Of a DNA stretch of 64,000 nt, positions 57,024 to 64,000 are shown piece by piece. This stretch comes from JAKFDI01 sp044508835 (GTDB taxonomy: Bacteria; Pseudomonadota; Gammaproteobacteria; Burkholderiales; Burkholderiaceae_C), in NCBI GenBank assembly GCA_044508835.1, contig JBIQHD010000016.1:37148-101147 (forward strand), written 5' to 3'. A program made the position numbers and the translations under genes. Positions within the stretch are counted from its first letter, which is position 1. The number at the start of each line of letters is the position of its first letter. The notes below the pieces were generated by a model that was not told the origin of the DNA, searched no databases, and was given only the letters and a program-made list of their open reading frames with translations.

Positions 57024-60000
57024 CTACGTCCCCGAATCGACCAGCAGCTTCGACTTGCTGATCAGCTCCTGGATGATCTGCTGGTCGGTGGCGTGCTGCC
57101 CGCCGAACGACAGGTCCACGTCCTGCAGCGAGATCGTCTGGTCCACCGCGCCGGGTTTGAAGCCGCCGGAGAAGCCGCCCGTGCTGCTGATGTGGATCAC
57201 CGTGTCGTCGCCGCTGGTGTCGAAGTGCAGGTAGTTGGTGAGGTTGCCGGTGCCGCCCACCGTCGTCTCGCCCTGCAGCAGGTCGCGCAGGTCGAGCACG
57301 TCGCCGCCGTCGGCGGGGGCGGCCAGGTTGAAGTCGGTCACCACGTCGGCGGCCGGGGCGCCCGAGGTGCCGCGGTCGGCCAGCTCCCAGCGGAACACGT
57401 CGGCGCCGTCGCCGCCGGTCAGCGTGTCGTTGCCCGCGCCGCCGATCAGCACGTCGTTGCCGGCGCCGCCGTCGAGCGTGTCGTTGCCGGTGCCGCCGTA
57501 GAGCCGGTCGTCGCCGTCGCCGCCGTACAGGGTGTCGTTGCCGCCCTGGCCGTAGATGATGTCGTTGCCGCCGTCGCCGTACACCACGTCGTTGCCGCCG
57601 CGCGTGTCGCCGGCCACGTTGAACTGGTCGGGGTTGGACTTGATGTAGTCGTAGACGCGCGCGTTGCTCGGCGCCGAGCCGTCGACGGCCGTCAGGTAGT
57701 CGATCAGCGCCTGGTAGCCGCGGCCGTCGTGCGTGCCGGCGGCGTTGCCGGTCCAGCTCAGGGCGTCGGTGTTGATCGCGTCCGCGAAGATCACGTCGTG
57801 GCCGTCGCCCCCGTGGATGGTGTCGTGGCCGACCGGCGCGAGCTCTTCGCTGATCGAGCCGTTCTGGAGGGCGGCCGTGAGCTGCGAGGCCGAGAGCACG
57901 GTCTGCGGCTGGCCCACGGTGCCCGTGACGGTGCCGCCCCAGCCGAACAGGCCGAAGGACTCGCTCGCGCTGCCCGTGGCGCTCGTGTTGTCGAAGAAGC
58001 GCAGGTAGCCGGTGTTGATGCCGTTGCCGATGCCGATGCCGTGCATCTCCACCTTGTTGCCGCCGGTGAGCAGGCCGCTGCCGTCCACGAGCGGCTTGGC
58101 GGACGCGACCGCGTCGCGCAGCACCTCGTACGACGTCGACGAGCCGTTGCCGCCGAGCGACTGGCCGCTGGTGTAGTAGTAGGTCGGGTCGCCGTCGGTG
58201 AGGAAGAACGACAGGTTCTTGTAGTCGGCCGCGGCGTCCTTGCCGGCGCCCACCTGCGCGTTGAACCACGCCACGGCCTTGTTGAACGCGGCCTCGTAGT
58301 TGGTGCCGCCGCCGGCCGACAGGGCATTGATCGCGTTGGTCAGGATGCTCACGTTGCCGGCGTTGAGGCCCTGGATGTTCACCGCCGTCGACGCGTGCTC
58401 GGAGAACGGGATGAGGCTCACGTTCACCGTGCCGTCGTGCTGGCTCAGCTGCGTGGCCAGGTTCGTCAGCGCGTTCTTGAGCAGCGTGATGCGCGCCGTG
58501 CTGCCGGTGCCGTTGATGCCCGAGGTCATGCTGCCCGAGACGTCGACGATGAGCGAGATGTTGTAGTTCGTGCCCGGCTGGACCGTCTGGATGATGCCGC
58601 CCATGTCGCCGAGCACCACGTCGTTGCCCGAGCCGCCGTTCAGCGTGTTGTCGCCGTTGGCGTTCGGGGTGGTGACGAGCCGGTCGGTGTGCACCGTGAA
58701 GACGTGTTCGCCCGACGTGTCCACCCCGCCGTTGGCGGTGCCGCCCACGTCCTGCACCTTGAAGCCGAACGAGCCGATGGTGCCGGCCGAGCCGCTCACG
58801 ATCGACAGCTTGCCGGCCTGGATGTCGGCCAGGCTGATGGCCTGGTTGAGCGTCACGAACTGGCCGTCGAGCATCAGCGCGCCGTCGCTCGGCAGCGTGC
58901 TGATGATCACGCCGGCCTGCGCATGGCCCTCGACCGCGTCGACGAACGGGAAGTCGCCCGCGCCGAAGACGTAGGCGTGCGCGCCTTCGCCGATGTGCGC
59001 CGATGCGTCGCTGCTGGTGGGCGCGTCGTTGACGGGGGCGACGGTGATCGACTGGGTGATGGGCGCCGAGGCGGTGCCTTCGTTGTCGACGGCGGCGAAG
59101 CCGAGGGACGTGCTGCCGTTCCAGTTCGCATCGGGCACGAAGGACAGCGTGGCGCCGTTGGCCGTGGCGGCCACGGTGGCGCCCACGGCCAGGGCGCTGC
59201 CGTTGAAGTACAGCGTGCCGTTGGCCGGCAGGGTGGTGATGGTGAAGCTGGCCACGGAGCCGTCCACGTCCGAGCCGGCGAGGGTGACCGTGATGGGGGT
59301 GTCCTCGAGGCCGGAAGCGGTCGTGACTGCGGCGACCGGGGCCTCATTGGCGCCGTGGACCGTGACGGTGACGGTGTGCGTCGTGCCGTCGGCGGTGGCG
59401 ACGGTGAAGGTCTCGGTGGGATGCGAGCTGCTGGTCAGCGCCTGGACGTTGGCGTCGGCGTTGCGCAGGGTGTAGGTCCAGGTGCCTGCGGCGTCGATGG
59501 CGAAGTCGCCGTAGGTGCCCGAGACGGTTGCGGCCGTGAAGGTGGCAGGGCTGTCCACATCGGTGACCGCCAGGCTGCCGCCGGTGATCAGCGTGCCGTC
59601 TTCCGTCACGCTGCCGATGCTGGTGCCGGTGATGAGCGCCGCGTCGTTGACGCCGGCGATGGTGACGGTGATGGTCTGCGAGGCCGTGCCGTCCAGGCTG
59701 ATGACGGTGAGGGAGTCGGTGAGCGGCGTGCTCGACGAGTTCAGCGCCTGGATGGCGGTTTGCGAGTTGTCGGCGGTGTAGGTCCAGGCGCCGGTGACGG
59801 CGTCGAAGGTGAAGCTGCCGTAGGTGCCGGCAAGCGATGCGGGGGTCTGGAAAACGGCTTCGCTGGTGTCGACGTCGCTGACCGTCAGCGTGCCGCTGGC
59901 AACCAGGTTGTTGCCGACGAGGTCTGCATCCTCGGTCAGCGCCGCGCTGGCCGTTCCGGTGATCGTGGCCGCGTCATTCGTGCCGGTGATCGTCACGGTG

Positions 60001-63000
60001 ACGACCTGGCTCGTGCCGTCGATGGAGGTGACCGTGAAGGTCTCGGCAGGCAAGGTCTGACCGGCGCCGAGCGCCTGCACTGCCGGGTCGGCGTTGTTCA
60101 GGCTGTAGGTCCACGCGCCCGAAGCGTCGATGCTGAACGTGCCGTGCGCCCCGGCCACCCCGACCTGCGCGACGAAGGCCGCTTCGCCGGCATCCGGGTC
60201 GACGACCGCCAGCTGGCCGGAGGCGGTCAGCTGCGTGTCTTCCACCGTGGCGCCCGAAGCCACACCACCGATGATGGCGGTGTCACTCACCGGGGTGACG
60301 GTGATCGACTGGGTGACGGGTGTGGAGACCGCGCCTTCGTTGTCGACGGCAGTGAAGCTGATGGACGTGCTGCCGTTCCAGTCGGCATCGGGCACGAACG
60401 AGAGGGTGGCGCCGTTGCCGGTAGCGGTCACCGAGGCGCCCACGGCCAGGGCGCTGCCGTTGAAGTACAGCGTGCCATTGGTCGGCAAGGCGGTGACGGT
60501 GAAGCTGGTGATGCTCCCATCGACATCCGAGCCGGCCAAGGTCACGGGAATGGCAGTGTCTTCCGGACCTGAAGCAGCCGTCACCGCGGCGATCGGCGCC
60601 TCGTTCGCACCGTTGACCGTGACGGTGACGGTGTGCATCGTGCCGTCTGCGGTAGCGACGGTGAAGGTCTCGGTCGGTGCCTGTGCGCTGGTCAGCGCCT
60701 GCACATTGGCATCGGCGTTGCGCAGGGTGTAGGTCCAGGTGCCCGCGGCGTCGATGGCGAAGTCGCCGTAGGTGCCCGAGACCGTTGCGGCCGTGAAGGT
60801 GGCGGGGCTGTCCACGTCGGTGGCTGACAGGCTGCCGCCCGTGGTCAGCGTGCCGTCTTCGGTGACCGAACCCACCGAGGTGCCGGTGATGACCGCCGCG
60901 TCGTTGACACCGGCGATGGTGACGGTGATGGTCTGCGAGGCCGTACCGTCCAGGCTGGTGACGGTGAGGGAGTCGGTGAGCGGCGCGCTCGACGAGTTCA
61001 GGGCCTGGATGGCGGTTTGCGAGTTGTCGGCGGCGTAGGTCCAGGCGCCGGTGACAGCGTCGAAGGTGAAGCTGCCGTAGGTGCCGGCGAGCGATGCCGG
61101 CGTCTGGAAGACGGCTTCACCGGTGTCGACGTCGCTGACCGTCAGCATCCCGCTGGCAACGAGGTGGCCGCCTGACAGGTTCGTGTCTTCCGTCAACGAA
61201 GCGCCGACGTCTCCGGTGATGGATGCCCCGTCATTGGTGCCGGTGATCGTGACGGTGATGACCTGGCTCGTGCCGTCGATGGAGGTGACGGTGAAGGTCT
61301 CGGCCGGCAGGGTGGCGCCCTGGGCCAGCGCCTGAACCGCCGGATCGGCGTTGTTCAGGCTGTAGGCCCAAGCGCCCGAGGCATCGATGCTGAATGTGCC
61401 GTGCGCTCCGGCGACCCCAGCCTGCGCGACGAAGGCCGCTTCGCCGGCGTCCGGATCGACGATCGTCAATTGGCCCGATGCCGTGAGCGTCGTGTCTTCC
61501 ACCGTGGCCCCTGAGGCCACCCCGTCGATGACGGCAGTGTCACCCACCGGGGTGACGGTGATCGACTGGGTGACGGGTGCCGAGGTGGCGCCTTCGTTGT
61601 CGACGGCGGTGAAGCCGAGGGACGTGCTGCCGTTCCAGTCGGCGTCGGGCACGAAGGACAGGGTGGCGCCGTTGCCCGTGGCGGTTACCGAGGCGCCCAC
61701 GGCCAATGCGCTGCCGTTGAAGTACAGCGTGCCGTTGGCGGGAAGCGCGGTGATGGTGAAGCTGGCGACATTGCCGTCCACATCGGATGCGGAAAGCGTG
61801 ACGGGAATGGTCGTGTCTTCAGCCCCGACCGCCGGCGTGACAGCAGCGACCGGCGCCTCGTTCGCACCGTTGACGGTGATGGTGATGGTGTGCGTCGTGC
61901 CGTCGGCGGTGGCGACGGTGAAGGTCTCCGTCGGATGTGAACCGCTGGTCAACGCCTGGACATTGGCGTCAGCATTGCGCAGGGTATAGGTCCATGCGCC
62001 CGTGGCATCGATGGCGAAGTCGCCGTAGGTGCCTGAGACGGCCGCCGCCGTAAACGTGGCGGGGCTGTCCACGTCGGTGGCACTGAGCGAGCCGCCGGTA
62101 GTCAGCGTGCCGTCTTCGGTGACCGAACCGACCGACGTGCCGGTGATGATCGCCTCGTCGTTGACACCGGCGATGGTGACGGTGATGGTCTGCGAGGCGG
62201 TGCTGTCCAGGCTGGTGACGGTGAGGGAGTCGGTGAGCGGTGCGCTCGACGAGTTCAGGGCCTGGATGGCGGTCTGCGAGTTGTCGGCGGTGTAGGTCCA
62301 GGCGCCGGTGACGGCGTCGAAGGTGAAGCTGCCGTAGGTGCCGGCGAGCGATGCCGGCGTCTGGAAGACGGCTTCACCGGTGTCGACGTCGCTGACCGTC
62401 AGCGTGCCGCTGGCAACCAGGTTGTTGCCGACGAGGTCTGCATCCTCGGTCAGCGCCGCGCTGGCCGTTCCGGTGATCGTGGCCGCGTCATTCGTGCCGG
62501 TGATCGTCACGGTGACGACTTGGCTCGTGCCGTCGATGGAGGTGACCGTGAAGGTCTCTGCCGGCAGGGTGGCGCCCTGGGCCAGCGCCTGAACCGCCGG
62601 ATCGGCGTTGTTCAGGCTGTACGTCCAAGCACCCGAAGCGTCGATGCTGAAGGTGCCGTGCGCTCCGGCGATGCCGGCCTGCGCGACGAAGGCCGCCTCA
62701 CCTGCGTCCGGATCGACGACCGTCAGCTGGCCGGAAGCGGTCAACTGCGTGTCTTCCACCGTGGCGCCCGAAGCCACACCGCCGATGACGGCGGTGTCGC
62801 CCACCGGCGTGACGGTGATCGACTGGGTGACGACGGAAGAGACCGCGCCTTCGTTGTCGACGGCGGCGAAGCCGAGGGACGTGCTGCCGTTCCAGTCGGC
62901 GTCGGGCACGAAGGACAGGGTGGCGCCGTTGCCCGTGGCGGTTACCGAGGCGCCCACGGCCAATGCGCTGCCGTTGAAGTACAGCGTGCCGTTGGCGGGA

Positions 63001-64000
63001 AGCGCGGTGATGGTGAAGCTGGCGACATTGCCGTCCACATCGGATGCGGAAAGCGTGACGGGAATGGTCGTGTCTTCAGCCCCGACCGCCGGCGTGACAG
63101 CAGCGACCGGCGCCTCGTTCGCACCGTTGACGGTGATGGTGACGGTGTGCGTCGTGCCGTCTGCGGTGGCGACGGTGAAGGTCTCGGTGGGATGCGAGCT
63201 GCTGGTCAGCGCCTGGACGTTGGCGTCGGCGTTGCGCAGGGTGTAGGTCCAGGTGCCTGCGGCGTCGATGGCGAAGTCGCCGTAGGTGCCCGAGACGGTT
63301 GCGGCCGTGAAGGTGGCAGGGCTGTCCACATCGGTGACCGCCAGGCTGCCGCCGGTGATCAGCGTGCCGTCTTCCGTCACGCTGCCGATGCTGGTGCCGG
63401 TGATGAGCGCCGCGTCGTTGACGCCGGCGATGGTGACGGTGATGGTCTGCGAGGCCGTGCCGTCCAGGCTGATGACGGTGAGGGAGTCGGTGAGCGGCGT
63501 GCTCGACGAGTTCAGCGCCTGGATGGCGGTTTGCGAGTTGTCGGCGGTGTAGGTCCAGGCGCCGGTGACGGCGTCGAAGGTGAAGCTGCCGTAGGTGCCG
63601 GCAAGCGATGCGGGGGTCTGGAAGACGGCTTCGCCGGTGTCGACATCGCTGACCGTCAGCTTGCCGCTGGCGAACAGATTGCCGCCGGACAGGTCTGTGT
63701 CTTCGGTGAGGGATGCCGTGGCCGTTCCGGTGATCGTGGCCGCGTCATTCGTGCCAGTGATCGTGACGGTGATGACCTGGGCCGTGCCGTCCACGGAGGT
63801 GACCGTGAAGGTCTCAGCGGGCAAGGTCTGACCGGCGCCGAGCGCCTGCACTGCCGGGTCGGTGTTGTTCAGGCTGTAGGTCCACGCGCCCGAAGCGTCG
63901 ATGCTGAACGTGCCGTGCGCCCCCGCCACCCCGGCCTGCGCGACAAAGGCCGCCTCACCTGCGTCCGGATCGACGACCGTCAGCTGGCCGGAAGCGGTCA
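57024..64000 (-). CDS. Giant RTX/VCBS adhesin, C-terminal part (LapA-like; runs off right edge)
   Basis: 2324 residues of a protein whose start lies beyond the window. In order from the visible N-side: nearly four copies of a 419-residue unit (three VCBS domains and one cadherin-like domain each, 59044-64000); a further cadherin-like part; a von Willebrand A domain with MIDAS LIVDVSGSMTSG (about 57.86-58.57 kb); RTX nonapeptides (GGNDTLYGGDGDDRLYGG, about 57.42-57.60 kb) that bind Ca2+; and a type I secretion C-terminal domain ending in KSKLLVDSGT. This is the architecture of LapA-type adhesins. The retention module and LapG site would be at the missing N-terminus. It is convergent with lapG-lapD and close to the TolC gene. 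Confidence 0.93.
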   Translation of the reverse strand, partial: TASGQLTVVDPDAGEAAFVAQAGVAGAHGTFSIDASGAWTYSLNNTDPAVQALGAGQTLPAETFTVTSVDGTAQVITVTITGTNDAATITGTATASLTEDTDLSGGNLFASGKLTVSDVDTGEAVFQTPASLAGTYGSFTFDAVTGAWTYTADNSQTAIQALNSSSTPLTDSLTVISLDGTASQTITVTIAGVNDAALITGTSIGSVTEDGTLITGGSLAVTDVDSPATFTAATVSGTYGDFAIDAAGTWTYTLRNADANVQALTSSSHPTETFTVATADGTTHTVTITVNGANEAPVAAVTPAVGAEDTTIPVTLSASDVDGNVASFTITALPANGTLYFNGSALAVGASVTATGNGATLSFVPDADWNGSTSLGFAAVDNEGAVSSVVTQSITVTPVGDTAVIGGVASGATVEDTQLTASGQLTVVDPDAGEAAFVAQAGIAGAHGTFSIDASGAWTYSLNNADPAVQALAQGATLPAETFTVTSIDGTSQVVTVTITGTNDAATITGTASAALTEDADLVGNNLVASGTLTVSDVDTGEAVFQTPASLAGTYGSFTFDAVTGAWTYTADNSQTAIQALNSSSAPLTDSLTVTSLDSTASQTITVTIAGVNDEAIITGTSVGSVTEDGTLTTGGSLSATDVDSPATFTAAAVSGTYGDFAIDATGAWTYTLRNADANVQALTSGSHPTETFTVATADGTTHTITITVNGANEAPVAAVTPAVGAEDTTIPVTLSASDVDGNVASFTITALPANGTLYFNGSALAVGASVTATGNGATLSFVPDADWNGSTSLGFTAVDNEGATSAPVTQSITVTPVGDTAVIDGVASGATVEDTTLTASGQLTIVDPDAGEAAFVAQAGVAGAHGTFSIDASGAWAYSLNNADPAVQALAQGATLPAETFTVTSIDGTSQVITVTITGTNDGASITGDVGASLTEDTNLSGGHLVASGMLTVSDVDTGEAVFQTPASLAGTYGSFTFDAVTGAWTYAADNSQTAIQALNSSSAPLTDSLTVTSLDGTASQTITVTIAGVNDAAVITGTSVGSVTEDGTLTTGGSLSATDVDSPATFTAATVSGTYGDFAIDAAGTWTYTLRNADANVQALTSAQAPTETFTVATADGTMHTVTVTVNGANEAPIAAVTAASGPEDTAIPVTLAGSDVDGSITSFTVTALPTNGTLYFNGSALAVGASVTATGNGATLSFVPDADWNGSTSISFTAVDNEGAVSTPVTQSITVTPVSDTAIIGGVASGATVEDTQLTASGQLAVVDPDAGEAAFVAQVGVAGAHGTFSIDASGAWTYSLNNADPAVQALGAGQTLPAETFTVTSIDGTSQVVTVTITGTNDAATITGTASAALTEDADLVGNNLVASGTLTVSDVDTSEAVFQTPASLAGTYGSFTFDAVTGAWTYTADNSQTAIQALNSSSTPLTDSLTVISLDGTASQTITVTIAGVNDAALITGTSIGSVTEDGTLITGGSLAVTDVDSPATFTAATVSGTYGDFAIDAAGTWTYTLRNADANVQALTSSSHPTETFTVATADGTTHTVTVTVHGANEAPVAAVTTASGLEDTPITVTLAGSDVDGSVASFTITTLPANGTLYFNGSALAVGATVAATANGATLSFVPDANWNGSTSLGFAAVDNEGTASAPITQSITVAPVNDAPTSSDASAHIGEGAHAYVFGAGDFPFVDAVEGHAQAGVIISTLPSDGALMLDGQFVTLNQAISLADIQAGKLSIVSGSAGTIGSFGFKVQDVGGTANGGVDTSGEHVFTVHTDRLVTTPNANGDNTLNGGSGNDVVLGDMGGIIQTVQPGTNYNISLIVDVSGSMTSGINGTGSTARITLLKNALTNLATQLSQHDGTVNVSLIPFSEHASTAVNIQGLNAGNVSILTNAINALSAGGGTNYEAAFNKAVAWFNAQVGAGKDAAADYKNLSFFLTDGDPTYYYTSGQSLGGNGSSTSYEVLRDAVASAKPLVDGSGLLTGGNKVEMHGIGIGNGINTGYLRFFDNTSATGSASESFGLFGWGGTVTGTVGQPQTVLSASQLTAALQNGSISEELAPVGHDTIHGGDGHDVIFADAINTDALSWTGNAAGTHDGRGYQALIDYLTAVDGSAPSNARVYDYIKSNPDQFNVAGDTRGGNDVVYGDGGNDIIYGQGGNDTLYGGDGDDRLYGGTGNDTLDGGAGNDVLIGGAGNDTLTGGDGADVFRWELADRGTSGAPAADVVTDFNLAAPADGGDVLDLRDLLQGETTVGGTGNLTNYLHFDTSGDDTVIHISSTGGFSGGFKPGAVDQTISLQDVDLSFGGQHATDQQIIQELISKSKLLVDSGT
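59044..64000 (-). repeat. 1257-nt tandem repeat array within the adhesin
   Basis: The motif gtgatcgactgggtga recurs at 59044, 60301, 61558 and 62815 with exact spacing of 1257 nt (419 codons), giving three full copies and a fourth that runs off the edge. The copies differ in sequence but keep the period exactly. Some segments are identical over hundreds of nt between non-adjacent copies (59392-59850 with 63163-63621) and between copies 3 and 4 (about 61615-61880 with 62872-63137). Confidence 0.95.

Noticed and set aside
57093..60572. Plus-strand open frame of 1159 codons opposite the adhesin
   Set aside because: The minus strand encodes clear RTX, vWA and VCBS domains. The plus frame repeats only because the adhesin does.
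59044..64000. CRISPR or satellite DNA array
   Set aside because: The period is 1257 nt and in frame with a protein of known domain types; it is a coding repeat.

Overview
The window looks like a chromosome segment of a GC-rich betaproteobacterium of the order Burkholderiales, probably near Comamonadaceae or the Rubrivivax/Leptothrix group. This is inferred from gene content: an aceE-aceF-lpdA operon with lipoyl domains on both E2 and E3, a beta-proteobacterial proteasome homologue (BPH), a PHB phasin, a cysI-DUF934-cysH-cysD-cysN-cobA sulfur operon, and typical palindromic intergenic repeats. No species is assigned.

Positions 1-9191 are the right end of an integrated phage-like island. All its genes are on the minus strand: tyrosine integrase, AlpA regulator, Toprim primase-like and DUF3987 replication proteins, an HTH protein, HK97-type capsid, a gp10-like protein and a tape-measure protein that runs off the left edge. 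The island ends at a 47-nt 3' remnant of tRNA-Lys(CTT), the attachment site, followed by a strong terminator.

Positions 9.2-23 kb carry uptake and repair genes. These are a YdcF/DUF218 protein, a PqqU-like TonB receptor, msrA, a small His-rich protein with a ZnuD-like zinc receptor, a PAS hybrid histidine kinase, pdxH, a MobA-like nucleotidyltransferase, tRNA-Asn, and a TonB receptor preceded by a TPP riboswitch. Positions 22.5-30 kb hold a flavoprotein ferredoxin reductase with its FdxA ferredoxin, then the assimilatory sulfate reduction operon.

Positions 30-42 kb are mostly housekeeping: phasin, thioesterase, NhaD-like antiporter, 2-hydroxyacid dehydrogenase, a fused osmoprotectant ABC component, rmuC, an MFS transporter, a glutaredoxin-like protein, prlC and folD. 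A FixJ/DctS-type two-component pair (42-45.2 kb) is divergent from the pyruvate dehydrogenase operon aceE-aceF-BPH-lpdA (45.4-52.4 kb). The linkers of AceF and LpdA are built partly from in-frame palindromic REP-like repeats.

The right end (52.4-64 kb) is a Lap-type biofilm adhesion system: a TolC-family outer-membrane channel, a LapG-like periplasmic protease, a LapD-like c-di-GMP receptor, and, convergent to them, the C-terminal 2324 residues of a giant RTX/VCBS adhesin. The adhesin has an exact 1257-nt tandem repeat and continues beyond the right edge. In the known Lap model, LapD at high c-di-GMP sequesters LapG so that the adhesin stays on the surface; at low c-di-GMP LapG cleaves it off.
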